Shown piece after piece: positions 44,581 to 54,137 of a stretch of DNA of 64,000 bases. The stretch's first letter is position 1. Each line of letters starts with the position of its first letter. The DNA is from Gemmatimonadota bacterium (GTDB taxonomy: Bacteria > Gemmatimonadota > Gemmatimonadetes > Longimicrobiales > Gaopeijiaceae), in NCBI GenBank assembly GCA_022826565.1, contig JAJDUP010000049.1:1-64000 (forward strand), in the 5' to 3' direction. The position numbers and the translations under genes were made by a program. The notes beneath the pieces are model-generated. The model was not told the origin of the DNA and did not search any database. It was given only the letters and a program-made list of their open reading frames with translations.

Positions 44581-46001
44581 GACTCTCCCCGCGCCGGCGA
44601 CGCCTGCTCGGGAAAGTCCAGCGGCAGCGCCCCATCGCTGTCGCCGAATGTGTCCACGTCGGGATGACCGATCTTCCGCATCAGGGTCACGAAAGCGTTG
44701 GCCATCGGCGTCCCGTCCGGAGCCTTCACGTGAATGCCGCCCTCCAGCGCCCCGTTGGCCCGCCCGAACATCAGGAGCGGGGCCCGGCGGTGGTTGTGGA
44801 GGTTGCCGTCCGCCATCGGCGATCCCCAGATGACCGCGGTCTTGTCGAGCAGGGAGCCGTCGACCTCCGCGGTCGCCCGCAGCTTGTCGAGAAAGTAGCC
44901 GAGCTGGGAGAGCCGGTAGGTGTTGATCTTCTGGTAGTCCATCAGGTGGTCGGCCACATTGCCGTGGTGCGAAGCCCCGTGGATGGACCGGGTCGTACCG
45001 CTGCCCGGGAAGGTCCGGTTCGACTGGTCGAACCCCGTCTTGAAGGTGATGACTCGGGTCAGATCCGCCTGCAGGGCGATCAGCTGCAGGTCGAACATGA
45101 GCTTCATGTGCTCCTCGAACGAATCCGGAACGCCGGACGGCGCCTCCGGCATGGCCCGCTCTTCGCCGGTCGCGTGACGGGCCTCCACCAGCTGGATGCG
45201 GCGCTCGATCTCGCGGATGTGGTCCACGTACTCGTCCAGTGCGAGGCGATCCACCGCCCCGAGCTCGCGCCGCAGACGCGCCACCTCGGTGGTGATCCAG
45301 TCGATCATGCTGCGGTCGGCCCTGCGACGGGCGGCGCGGTCCTCCGGCGTGTCGCCCGCACCGAACAGTCGCTCGAACACCACGCGGGGCTCGCGAATGG
45401 CGGGCAGCGGCTGGTTCGGTGACGCCCACGCCAGCGAGGTCGTATAGGCGCAGTGGTAGTTGTAGGCACACCCGCCGCCCCGGTCGATTCCCTCGATGCA
45501 CAGCTCCAGGGAGGGCAGTGCCGTGTCCCGCCCGAAGCGCTGGGCGTGCAGCTGGTCCAGCGAGGTCCCCAGGAAGATGTCCGACCCCTGCGTCTGTTTG
45601 GGATGCGCCTGGGTGAGGAAAACCGCGGTCGAACGATCGTGATCGCCCCCGATCTCCTCTGCCCGCTTGGGCTCCGCCGCCCGCACGTCGGTGTTGCTGA
45701 CGATCGTCATGACATCTCGGAAGCGCTCCAGCGGCTTGAGCTGACTGTCCGCGACCAGCTCGAAGTTCCTTCCGGCGCTGGCCGGGGCGAACAGATGCCG
45801 GGCCGCCCCCCAGTCGCTCGATCCCGCGACCCCCATCGACTCCTCGACGCAGACGAGGCGGGTGAACTCGGACCGCCGCATGGGATCGGTCCATCTCCTG
45901 CCGGCCGGCACCATCGCATCGAGGAGGGGCAGCGCCATGGAGGTGCCGACTCCCCGCAGGAAGGTGCGGCGCGACAAATGGGTTCCGGTGATGAAGTTCA
46001 T
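44577..46001 (-). CDS. Tat-exported DUF1552 protein
   Basis: 474 residues. The twin-arginine signal SRRTFLRGVGTSMALPLLDA directs folded export. The body matches DUF1552: VCVEESMGVAGSSDWGAARH, LTQAHPKQTQGSDIF, GVPDSFEEHMKLMFDLQLIA and IHGASHHGNVADHL. The family looks like a distant relative of sulfatase or DUF1501-type proteins, but no catalytic residues are proven. It almost always sits beside the DUF1592 cytochrome-like gene, and does here, with ATGA overlap upstream and GTGA overlap to the ankyrin gene. The biochemical role is unknown. Confidence 0.87.
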   Translation of the reverse strand: MNFITGTHLSRRTFLRGVGTSMALPLLDAMVPAGRRWTDPMRRSEFTRLVCVEESMGVAGSSDWGAARHLFAPASAGRNFELVADSQLKPLERFRDVMTIVSNTDVRAAEPKRAEEIGGDHDRSTAVFLTQAHPKQTQGSDIFLGTSLDQLHAQRFGRDTALPSLELCIEGIDRGGGCAYNYHCAYTTSLAWASPNQPLPAIREPRVVFERLFGAGDTPEDRAARRRADRSMIDWITTEVARLRRELGAVDRLALDEYVDHIREIERRIQLVEARHATGEERAMPEAPSGVPDSFEEHMKLMFDLQLIALQADLTRVITFKTGFDQSNRTFPGSGTTRSIHGASHHGNVADHLMDYQKINTYRLSQLGYFLDKLRATAEVDGSLLDKTAVIWGSPMADGNLHNHRRAPLLMFGRANGALEGGIHVKAPDGTPMANAFVTLMRKIGHPDVDTFGDSDGALPLDFPEQASPARGES

Positions 46002-48526
46002 TGCGTGGATTCCTCCTGTACTGGGGCCGGCCGCGGGCGGGCCATGCCGAAGGCGTCGCTCTGCACCACCCCCAGGATGAACGCCGACATCCGATATCCG
46101 TCGGCTTCGGCCCTGCGGGCAATCTCGCGTATCGCCGGCCCGTCGTAGTATTCCATTCGGCGGCCGACCGCATACGCCAGCAGGTGCGACGCGAAGTTGC
46201 GCACCAGCGGGAGCGGCCGCTTCATGAGCACGTCGACCAGGTGGGCGGGTGTGCTGATCTCGGTGCCGTCGTAGTAGGTGCCACGTGTGTCCAGCGGGGC
46301 GCCGTTCTCGCGCACCCGCACTCGCCCCGTGACATCGTACCCGTCGAGCGCCAGCCCGATCGGGTCCATGAAGCGGTGGCAGGCGTTGCAGGTCGGATTG
46401 CTGGTGTGCAGCGCAAGCCGTTCGCGGGTGGTGAGCATCCGTCCGTCCACGGCCGCTTCCGTGGCATCAAACTCGGGTATGTTCGGTGGCGGAGGGGGAG
46501 GCGGGGTGCCCATCAGCACCTCCATCACCCACTTCCCGCGCAGCACCGGCGACGTGCGCGCCGACATGGACGTGAGCATCAGCACGCTGCCGTGGCCCAG
46601 CACGCCCCGGCGGCTCTCGTTCGGGTATCGAATCCGGCGGAAGTGGCCGCCGGAGACCCCCGGGATGCCGTAGTGCCGGGCCAGCCGGTCGTTCAGGAAG
46701 GTGTAGTCGGCCGTGAACAACTCGAGCAGGCTGCGGTCGCCGCGGACCAGGTGGTCGAAGAGCAGCCGCGTCTCGCGGACCATGTCCTCGCGCAGCTGAC
46801 CGGTGAAGTCCGGGTACAGATACGGCTCCGGCTGGTTGTCTTCCGCGTCCTGCAGCCTGAGCCACTGGGAGGCGAAGCGCGTGGCGAGCGCCTCGGCGCG
46901 CGGATCCGCCAGCATGCGCCCGACCTGCGCCTCCAGCACCGCGGGCTCCGAGAGCCGTCCCGTCCGGGCCGCGTCCAGCAGTTCGGCGTCCGGGACGGTC
47001 GCCCACAGGAAGAAGGAAAGACGTGACGCGAGATCGATGTCGGACAGGCGGTAGCTCTTGCCGGGACCGGCCTCGCTGGGCACTCGTTCCAGGCGGAAGA
47101 TGAACGACGGGCTGGACAGAATCGCCTGCAGCGCCATGCGCACGCCGACCTCGAAGCCGCCCTCGTCGGCGCCCTCATCGTAGAAGGACATCGGGCCTGC
47201 CAGATCCTCATCCGTCACGGGACGCCGGTATGCCCTGGTCGCCAGCCGGGTCACGATATCACGGGCGCACTCGCGTGCGTCGGGGGATCCTGTCGCAGCT
47301 GTCTCCGGAGCCGCAGTCGCCGCGTCGACCGGGGGCGCTGCGGACCCTCCCGCCGCTGCGCGCTCCGGATGGCAATGGAAGAGCGCTCGGCGACTGGGGG
47401 TTTCGGATACTCCGAGCGCCTCGTGCGGGCCCGTGACGGTCAGTTCGCTGAGGTGGGGGAGGGCGGTGATCCCATAGTTGGCCCAGGCCTGGGAATCCTC
47501 ACCGCCCACGAACGACCAGCCGGGTGTCTGCAGCCGGTCGTCGTAGGGCCCCTCGATGGTGCGGACGAAGGCCGCCGCCAACTGCCGCTGGCCGGCGCGG
47601 ACGAAGATGGGGGCCGTGCGGATCGGCACCGTGGAACGGCCGTTGTGCTCCAGCGCGAGCAGCGCCACTCCTTCGCCGTCGATGGAGAGATCGACGTCCT
47701 GGTTGCGGGTGCCTCTGCCGAAGAGCGTCCCTACCGTGAACACGTAGTCGCCGTCCGCCGGGAAGTCGTGCGTGACGACCATCCCGCCGCGGGTGCCGTA
47801 GGGAGTGCCCTCGATGTGGTCCCAGGCGTGCTGGGAAACCTCGATTGGGTTGGTGTATTTTACCGATCGGGAAAGCGCTGCCGGGTTGCCGACGGCCAGG
47901 CGGCTCACTTCGGTCGCCGCCCGCAGGTAGGCCTCGAGGAGCGTGGTGGACAGGCCCTGGGCGTCCGACATGTTGTCGAAGGCGCCCAGGTAGGTGTCGG
48001 CCGGAAGCCAGCGGTCGGCGTCAATCTCCAGGGCGAGCAGGTCGCGGATGACGCGCTCGTACTCGGGGCGGTTCAGCCGCTGGAACCTGCGCGCGCCCGG
48101 ATCGGGATCGCGCGCCGCGGCGTCGTCGATGACCCCCTCAAGCGTCTCGACGAGCGCCAGCAGCGTGTCGCCCGCCGGCCTGCGCTGGCCCGGGGGAGGC
48201 ATCATTCCGGCGCGCAGCTTGCGGATCATCTTCTCGGCCGTGGGCGCCTGCTCGCTCGCCGCGGCCACGTTGAAGCCTTCCAGGGTGAGGTTGCCGCGCA
48301 GCAGCCGCTCGTTGTGACAGCGTGTGCAATAGCGCTGGACGACGTCGTTCAGGGCTGGACTTTCGATGCCGGTCCCGTCGACGTTCGCTGACGCGGATCC
48401 GATCGCCGAAACGGCCTGCTGGTGCCGCGCGTCCATCTCCGCGCGCAACTCGGCTTGCGGGCCGGCCGAGTCGTCGGAAACGGCAAGCCCGAGCCCCAGA
48501 ACAGCACCAGCGATCGCCACCCTCAT
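45998..48526 (-). CDS. Secreted planctomycete-type cytochrome, DUF1587/1595/1592/1588/1585
   Basis: 842 residues from the ATG at 48526 (MRVAIAGAVLGLGLAV, signal-like). A haem site CTRCH lies at 67-71 in a PSCyt-type domain. DUF1587 (RRFQRLNRPEYERVIRDLLA), an inserted beta-sandwich that looks like a carbohydrate-binding module (about 240-340), DUF1595 (RLATRAYRRPVTDEDL), DUF1592 (GVRMALQAILSSPSFIFRLE) and DUF1588 (YTFLNDRLARHYGIPG) follow. DUF1585 has NPTCNACHRFMDPIGLALDG with a second CxxCH at 713-717. It is a multidomain extracytoplasmic haem protein, perhaps an oxidoreductase on polymers. First gene of the coupled trio; a GTCGCAAA-type site lies about 190 bases upstream. Confidence 0.88.
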   Translation of the reverse strand: MRVAIAGAVLGLGLAVSDDSAGPQAELRAEMDARHQQAVSAIGSASANVDGTGIESPALNDVVQRYCTRCHNERLLRGNLTLEGFNVAAASEQAPTAEKMIRKLRAGMMPPPGQRRPAGDTLLALVETLEGVIDDAAARDPDPGARRFQRLNRPEYERVIRDLLALEIDADRWLPADTYLGAFDNMSDAQGLSTTLLEAYLRAATEVSRLAVGNPAALSRSVKYTNPIEVSQHAWDHIEGTPYGTRGGMVVTHDFPADGDYVFTVGTLFGRGTRNQDVDLSIDGEGVALLALEHNGRSTVPIRTAPIFVRAGQRQLAAAFVRTIEGPYDDRLQTPGWSFVGGEDSQAWANYGITALPHLSELTVTGPHEALGVSETPSRRALFHCHPERAAAGGSAAPPVDAATAAPETAATGSPDARECARDIVTRLATRAYRRPVTDEDLAGPMSFYDEGADEGGFEVGVRMALQAILSSPSFIFRLERVPSEAGPGKSYRLSDIDLASRLSFFLWATVPDAELLDAARTGRLSEPAVLEAQVGRMLADPRAEALATRFASQWLRLQDAEDNQPEPYLYPDFTGQLREDMVRETRLLFDHLVRGDRSLLELFTADYTFLNDRLARHYGIPGVSGGHFRRIRYPNESRRGVLGHGSVLMLTSMSARTSPVLRGKWVMEVLMGTPPPPPPPNIPEFDATEAAVDGRMLTTRERLALHTSNPTCNACHRFMDPIGLALDGYDVTGRVRVRENGAPLDTRGTYYDGTEISTPAHLVDVLMKRPLPLVRNFASHLLAYAVGRRMEYYDGPAIREIARRAEADGYRMSAFILGVVQSDAFGMARPRPAPVQEESTQ

Positions 48527-49097
48527 GCGCCTACTATTGGCCTGCGGCGTGCGCTCCCGCAAGGTGACCGCCTGGTTTGCTCCGCCCGGGTTGTCGCTCG
48601 GCGCGCTCGCGGAGTCGCATCGATCACCGTTTGCGGCCCCCGGGAAGGCCACTCTGGTGGTCATCACCGGCGTTGCGGGCCCGGTCCTCAAATGGCAGCG
48701 AGCCTGTCCCTGGTGGTCAGTTTGCGACATATGCTGTAGCTGTACTATACTTGTTTCGCCAATCGACCTTGACAACCATCGAGATGGATTTCTTGCCGGA
48801 CACCAAATCGGTACGGATGTGTGCGGGATGCGCGCTCGCATTTCGATCGAATGCTGGTCCGATAGCATACGGCGCGAGTTGTGTGCAAGACGGCTGTCCA
48901 TTGACGGCGCTGCAAGCCGTGCAACAGGTGTGGTTTACGACCGGTCGTACACGCCGAGTTGGCCGCAGGGTGACATGAGTGGTATGGTCGCAGCGGTCGA
49001 ATCGACCCCGTCCTGTCCCGTCTTGGCGGCATCCTCGAGTTGGAAGCAGTTTCAGCCGGTATCCAGCCGACTCACCCAGCTCAACGACAGGATGTCC
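48527..49097. other. Divergent regulatory region between the cytochrome trio and the M14 peptidase
   Basis: 571 bases with lower GC, especially 48740-48970. It holds the GTCGCAAA-type site (48716-48728, minus orientation). A TATACT box at 48746-48751 has TTGCGA 18 bases upstream, overlapping that site, and could be the plus-strand promoter. A small Cys-containing frame around 48784-48978 (MDFLPDTKSVRMCAGC) has no ribosome site and is not believed. Confidence 0.45.
48716..48728 (-). promoter_or_regulatory. GTCGCAAA-type operator candidate, site 1
   Basis: On the minus strand GTCGCAAACTGAC. It matches the sites at 54047-54059 (GTCGCAAATCGAC) and 57425-57437 (GTCGCAAAACGAC). It lies about 190 bases upstream of the secreted cytochrome start and points towards that gene. 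Confidence 0.45.
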
Positions 49098-52000
49098 ATG
49101 AAAGCCAGGAACGCTCAGTCACGGCCGGCCACCACCCTTCGCGGCACCCGGGCCGCGCGATTCCCCACCCTGGCGGTCCTCGCGCTGATTGCGCTCGCCC
49201 CATCCCGCACCGCCGCGCAGCCGCCCGCCACCCCACCCCCCCTCGACCTCGCCGCGCTGTTCGATCCCGGCAACCTCGTCCTGGACGAGAATGGCGACGG
49301 CGTGCCCGACCGCCTCGGCGCGGCGTTGGTCCTCGCGCCCGAGCCCACCGACGCCGAACGGGCCGCCGCCGCCGAGATCGCCGCGCGGCTCGGTTTCGAG
49401 ACCATGGCCCTCGACCTGCCCCTGCGGCGCGCTCCCCGGCCCGGCGACGTCTCCATCCTGATCGGCGAGCGCGCCGTCGCGGCGGCGGGGCTCTCACGGG
49501 ACAACTTCATCCCCGCCTCCGGTGCGGCGGGCTCCCCGGCCCCGGCGGCCACCATCGCCACGCTCACCGCCGCCTCGGGCGACCGCTTCCTGGCCCTGCT
49601 CGCCCAAGACGACGCCGACCTGCTCCGCGCGGCCCGGCTCGTCGCCGGCTCCCTGCCGCACGTGGGCACCCTCTCCGGCCCCTCACTCACCGACATCGCC
49701 GACGAACTCACCACCTGGCTGAGCGCCGGCGACAGCGCGGCTCCCTCCCCCGCGATCGCCTTCCTCCAAGCGACGCTGGGCGGGCCGTCCGGCGACCGCG
49801 CCGCAACCGAACACGCCGGCGACCCCGGCGCACCGCCCCTCCACCTCCTGGCCACCCTGGCCTACGCCGAGGACGGTGAGTCAGGCGCGGCGGACCCCGC
49901 CGCCACGCTTGCCACCGACGCGCTGGACCGCCTCCAGATCCTGGCATGGGAGCGCGTCGGCGATGCAGCGACTGGACCCGACTCGGCCGACCTGCGCTTT
50001 CCAGGGCTCGGCTCGCTCACCGTCGCGTCGGGGGCGCGCCGGGTGGTGCTCCCAACCCTGGCAGCGGCGGCAGGCGGCGGCGCAACCGGGGCACGTCCCG
50101 GCGCCGGGGCCAAGGACGACCTCGACCTCTCAAACCTGTACACCACGGACGGCTTCCTTGGCGGGGGCGAAATCCCCGACCGGATCGATGTGGTCGTGGT
50201 GCCGGGCGCCGGGGCCGAGGGCGTGCCGGAGCTGGCCGCGCGCATGGGGCTCGAGTCCGCGGGCCTGACCGTTCCGATCGTGAGGAGGCCGGACGAGATC
50301 GAGGCCGCCGCCAGCGAGCCGACGACGGTGCTGGTCGGCAGCGATCACCCCCTCGTAGCCGAGCTCGCCGACAGTGGCAGAGTCGCGCCGGGTGAGGTGG
50401 GCGCGGGCCGCGGCCTGATCGAGGTCGTGCCGGACGCGTTCGGGAGCAAGCCGAGTCTGGTGGTCAGCGGGGCCGACCACGCGGGCGCGACCCTCGCGAC
50501 GAGGAAGATCGCGGAGGTCTTCCCCAATGTGAGCGCCCGCGGCGACGGCAACCCCACCTTCGACGACATCGAGTACGCGCTGTGGGGCACCCTTGCGGGG
50601 CGCACACCCGCGGGCCAGGCCGCGATCGGGCTCTACAAGCTGGACCGGATCGTCGCCGAACTCGCGGGCGAGGACATCGCCGCAGCCGAGATCCTGATAT
50701 CGGTGGAGAAGCCGGCCGACGGGCTTGCGGAGGCGGTTCGCGAGCGCGCAGCCGCCCTCGGGGCCGACGAGATCTCGGTCGCGATCGACAACCGGGACGT
50801 GCAGCGCGCGGCGGAGATCTTCGCAGAGGACTTCACGCTCCCTTCGGAGGTGGACGACTTCTGGTCGGCCTTCGACGACCGCATCGAGCCCGGCATCGAG
50901 CGCGGCGCTCCCGCCCGCATCGAAGCCCGCCTCTCGGAGCCTCCCGAAATCCGCCGCGCCATCGCCGACGAAGCCCGCCGGCGCCTGATCGAGGCCGGTG
51001 CCGACCCCGAGGCGACCACGGTCGAGGTCCTGTCCGCCTTCAAGCAGGGCTTCTCGTGGCTGCGCGAGTCCGTTGCGCCGCGGCTGGCCGGACAGGAGAT
51101 CGGCGAGATCGTCATCGAGTTCCTCCGCAACGACCCACCGGTCGACTGGCCCCAACAGGCGATGCACACGCCGGTGCGGTGGCTGCACGAGGTTTTCCCC
51201 ATCGATGAGGTCCTCGCCGCCGATCTGGGGCTCGTTGTCGGCCAAATCCGCTTCGAAATGGCGGACAACGGCCCGATTTACCGCGTTCGGGCCACTGCGC
51301 CGGACGGCAGCACGCTCCTGGAAGACACCTTCGACCCAGCCTGGGTCCTCCGTCCCTACTTCGACCGATTCCAGGACTACGAGAAGGTTCGGGTCACAAC
51401 GGGCTGGCTCACCGCCACCACCGACGGCGACACCCTCGCCCACGAGCGCATCGTCACCGATCCCGAGCGCTTCTGGGACCGCTTCCAGTCCCGCACCCTG
51501 CCCGCCGTCTACGACTACGTCATGGACCGCCACGACGGTAACCCCCGCGGCGGCGGCGCGGACGCCCCCTTCTTCGGCACCCTCACCGTCGAACTGGAGC
51601 TGAGCGAGCCCGATTACCGTCTGGGCGTCGACAACGAAATCATCTCGCCGATGGACGCTCTCCACGAGGAGATCTACTTCGGTACCATCGAGTTCTTCCA
51701 CCTCATCGGCCGCAACGCGCGCGGCCAGGACCTCACCTATCCGGGCCGCATCATCCCCATCATGCGCCCCAAAGGCGACGGCACCCGCGGCACCGGCCGG
51801 ATCACCTTCACCGGCTTCGCCACCGACCGCCCCGCCGTCATCGTCCGCTACGAAACGCGCGACGGGGCCACCGGCGAACGGCGCCTCGACATCCCCAAGG
51901 TGACGATGGAGCGCCCCAGTCTGCGCCGAGCGGTGGTCGCGCCGGGGTCGCCCGCCTATCCGCGGCTGGATCTGCGCGTGCGCGTGGACTCGGAGGAGGA

Positions 52001-53408
52001 CGAGCGGGAGGCCCTCCTGAACATGGCGTCACCCCAGCAGGTCGACGCGCGCATGATTTCGGCCGAACAGGTCGCGGCCACCCTCTCCAACCTCGGCGAC
52101 CTGCGCGCCGCCGGCCTGTACGCCCGGGCCCTCGCCTGGGACGATGTCGGCGAGATCGGCGTCTGGGCGGAATGGACCCACGAACAGAACGACTCCGCCC
52201 GCGTCACCGCCGTCCTGCCCGCGAACGGCTCCGCGGCACCGCTCCCCGTCTGGACCGACCTCCTCCCGGAGGGCTGGACCTACGACGGCGAGCGCATCGT
52301 CCAGTGGGACACCCCGATTCCACCGCCCGAAGGCCACGAGATGACGGCCAAGTTGAGCCACGCCTTCGACGAGGCCACCATGTACCGGGTCGGCGAGAGC
52401 TATCTGGGGAGAACCACCTGGGCGATGGACCTGATGCCGCCGATCAACGCCACCCACTGGTCTCGCGTCAAGGCCACCACCTTCAAGCCCACCGTCATCT
52501 ATTCGGCGCGCCAGCACGCCAACGAGGTCTCGTCCACAAGCCACGTCCTCCGTCACGCCGAGCTGTTACTCACCGATTCGGCGCAGAGGGCCAGGCTGGA
52601 CAAGGTGAATGTCGTCATTCATCCATTCACCAACCCCGACGGCGCCCAGCTCGCATACGACCTCTACCGGATCACGCCGGACTACATCCTGCACGCGGGC
52701 TACCTGGCCTCGCTCGGCATGGACGCGACCTCGGGCGGCGGCCAGCACTTTCCCATCTACCCCGAATCGAAGGTGCGCGGACAGCTCTGGGACCGCTGGC
52801 TGCCCGACATCTTCCTCAACCCGCACGGATACCCCAGCCACCAGGTCGTGCAGCTGTTTTCGGAGTACCAGGGGCTGGTGCGGCGCGGGCGGGTCACCGA
52901 ACGCAACTGGGGGTTCAACAAGGGCTGGTTCATGCCCGGCTTCGGGTATATCGACGATCCGGCCTTCCCGCGGCACAAGGACGCCGCCTTCAGGATCCGC
53001 GACTACATCACGCGCGGCATCAACTCGAACCGTGATGTCTTCGAGATGAACCAGCGGAACTACGACCGCTACCGCCGCTACGGGGCCGCCTTCGATCCCG
53101 ATGTCTTCCGTCTGCCGATGACCGACAGCGTGCTCATCGAGATGCCGCTGAAGGGATCGCGCGGGCCGTCGGGGGGCGGCGGCTTCAATCCACGGATCAC
53201 GATCTGGAACGGCGTCACCGAAGCGCCCGACGAGACCGCATACGGCCCGTGGATGGAACTCGTGGCCAAGGCAGGGCTGTCGTGGGACCAGGCAATCCTC
53301 GACTACCTCTACGACGGCGAGCATGAGGTGGAGCGGAGCGGCTCGGGGTTTCTTGGCGGCACGACCCTGAGAATGCACCGGCCGCGTCCCCCAAGAGACA
53401 AGGAATGA
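49098..53408 (+). CDS. Giant secreted M14-family zinc carboxypeptidase-like protein
   Basis: 1436 residues; M14 enzymes are usually 300-600. A signal peptide (LAVLALIALAPSRTAAQ) is followed by about 850 residues of repeated alpha/beta units (VDVVVVPGAGAEGVPELAAR and similar) and beta domains. The M14 domain begins near 1100. Zinc ligands are His1140 and Glu1143 in SARQHANEVSST, and His1243 in FLNPHGYPSH. VIHPFTNPDGAQLAYDLY is the M14 core motif, and Glu1348 (VLIEMPLKG) is a candidate catalytic acid. The start at 49098 is chosen because AGGA lies 5 bases before it. It overlaps the sigma-factor gene by ATGA. Confidence 0.84.
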   Translation: MKARNAQSRPATTLRGTRAARFPTLAVLALIALAPSRTAAQPPATPPPLDLAALFDPGNLVLDENGDGVPDRLGAALVLAPEPTDAERAAAAEIAARLGFETMALDLPLRRAPRPGDVSILIGERAVAAAGLSRDNFIPASGAAGSPAPAATIATLTAASGDRFLALLAQDDADLLRAARLVAGSLPHVGTLSGPSLTDIADELTTWLSAGDSAAPSPAIAFLQATLGGPSGDRAATEHAGDPGAPPLHLLATLAYAEDGESGAADPAATLATDALDRLQILAWERVGDAATGPDSADLRFPGLGSLTVASGARRVVLPTLAAAAGGGATGARPGAGAKDDLDLSNLYTTDGFLGGGEIPDRIDVVVVPGAGAEGVPELAARMGLESAGLTVPIVRRPDEIEAAASEPTTVLVGSDHPLVAELADSGRVAPGEVGAGRGLIEVVPDAFGSKPSLVVSGADHAGATLATRKIAEVFPNVSARGDGNPTFDDIEYALWGTLAGRTPAGQAAIGLYKLDRIVAELAGEDIAAAEILISVEKPADGLAEAVRERAAALGADEISVAIDNRDVQRAAEIFAEDFTLPSEVDDFWSAFDDRIEPGIERGAPARIEARLSEPPEIRRAIADEARRRLIEAGADPEATTVEVLSAFKQGFSWLRESVAPRLAGQEIGEIVIEFLRNDPPVDWPQQAMHTPVRWLHEVFPIDEVLAADLGLVVGQIRFEMADNGPIYRVRATAPDGSTLLEDTFDPAWVLRPYFDRFQDYEKVRVTTGWLTATTDGDTLAHERIVTDPERFWDRFQSRTLPAVYDYVMDRHDGNPRGGGADAPFFGTLTVELELSEPDYRLGVDNEIISPMDALHEEIYFGTIEFFHLIGRNARGQDLTYPGRIIPIMRPKGDGTRGTGRITFTGFATDRPAVIVRYETRDGATGERRLDIPKVTMERPSLRRAVVAPGSPAYPRLDLRVRVDSEEDEREALLNMASPQQVDARMISAEQVAATLSNLGDLRAAGLYARALAWDDVGEIGVWAEWTHEQNDSARVTAVLPANGSAAPLPVWTDLLPEGWTYDGERIVQWDTPIPPPEGHEMTAKLSHAFDEATMYRVGESYLGRTTWAMDLMPPINATHWSRVKATTFKPTVIYSARQHANEVSSTSHVLRHAELLLTDSAQRARLDKVNVVIHPFTNPDGAQLAYDLYRITPDYILHAGYLASLGMDATSGGGQHFPIYPESKVRGQLWDRWLPDIFLNPHGYPSHQVVQLFSEYQGLVRRGRVTERNWGFNKGWFMPGFGYIDDPAFPRHKDAAFRIRDYITRGINSNRDVFEMNQRNYDRYRRYGAAFDPDVFRLPMTDSVLIEMPLKGSRGPSGGGGFNPRITIWNGVTEAPDETAYGPWMELVAKAGLSWDQAILDYLYDGEHEVERSGSGFLGGTTLRMHRPRPPRDKE

Positions 53409-53965
53409 CCGAAGCGGACCCGGCGCGCGGGCGCCGTTCGATCGACGACTCGATCGACCTTGCGCGCCTGCACGCCCGGGACCGCACGCTGCTGACAACG
53501 CTGGTTCGCGACCTCAGTCCGCGAATCAGTGCGTCCATTCGGCGCTATGCACTCAGCGACGAAGACGCGCACGAACTGTTGCAGGACTGCTGGGTCCAGA
53601 TTCTGGACCGCCTCGACGCCTTCAAGCACCGGGGGTCTTTTACCGCGTGGGCGATCGCGGTCAGCAGGAACGTCGGCAGGACGAGGCTGCGCCGCTCGCG
53701 ACGCGGGCGCAAACGGACCGTGGCACTGGACGATGTCGCGAAGGTGCCGAGCGACGAGCTCGATCCGCTGGAGCTGGCGATGGCGCGGCGGGAGCGCGAG
53801 ATCGTCTTCGATGCGGTTGCGTCGCTGCCGGACCGGGAACGCGACGCCATCGTGCTTCGGCTGTTTGAAGGCCGGAGCACGCAAGAATCGGCGGAAATCC
53901 TCGGGGTCGCTCCGGGGGCGGTGCGGACATCCTGCAACGCGCGATGTACCGGCTCCGGCGGATGA
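53405..53965 (+). CDS. ECF sigma factor, frameshifted near the 3' end
   Basis: RNA polymerase sigma-70 factor of the ECF type, 186 residues as read. Region 2 is LSDEDAHELLQDCWVQILDR and region 4 is SLPDRERDAIVLRLFEGRST, then AEILGVAPGAVRTSCNARCTGSGG and stop. Restoring one base near 53930 would continue the frame as LQRAMYRLRRMKRVRLLIQD and WMDDG, ending with the TGA at 54006-54008. That is the expected end of region 4, so the helix that binds the -35 box is broken at its C-terminus. It is either a true loss, a read error or, less likely, recoding. It is translationally coupled to the M14 gene. Confidence 0.8.
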   Translation: MTEADPARGRRSIDDSIDLARLHARDRTLLTTLVRDLSPRISASIRRYALSDEDAHELLQDCWVQILDRLDAFKHRGSFTAWAIAVSRNVGRTRLRRSRRGRKRTVALDDVAKVPSDELDPLELAMARREREIVFDAVASLPDRERDAIVLRLFEGRSTQESAEILGVAPGAVRTSCNARCTGSGG

Positions 53966-54029
53966 AGAGAGTCCGGCTCCTGATCCAGGATTGGATGGAC
54001 GACGGATGACCGGATCCCGGCACGTTTTT

Positions 54030-54059
54030 GTCGTTTTTGGTTCGATGTCGCAAATCGAC
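54030..54059 (+). promoter_or_regulatory. GTCGCAAA-type operator candidate, site 2
   Basis: GTCGCAAATCGAC at 54047-54059 followed by CCCCTCACCC. GTCGTTTTTGG at 54030-54040 reads as a partial inverted copy of the same motif. It precedes the thioredoxin-like gene by about 80 bases and shares the trailing CCCC-CACCC with site 3. Confidence 0.5.
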
Positions 54060-54137
54060 CCCTCACCCCCAGTCCTTAATTGCATTTGTACAGGCGTATC
54101 CCCCGCAATCCGTCACCAAATGCAAAGGAAGGACTGG

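Noticed and set aside
46002..46173. N-terminal extension of a combined ankyrin frame up to 46173
   Set aside because: The ankyrin frame is open through the DUF1552 gene in another phase, but the protein-like part starts at the GTG at 44580 with a signal peptide.
48784..48978. Possible small Cys-containing protein in the divergent region
   Set aside because: No ribosome site, few Cys, no hydrophobic leader, and it overlaps the 5' region of the M14 gene. Kept only as a note.
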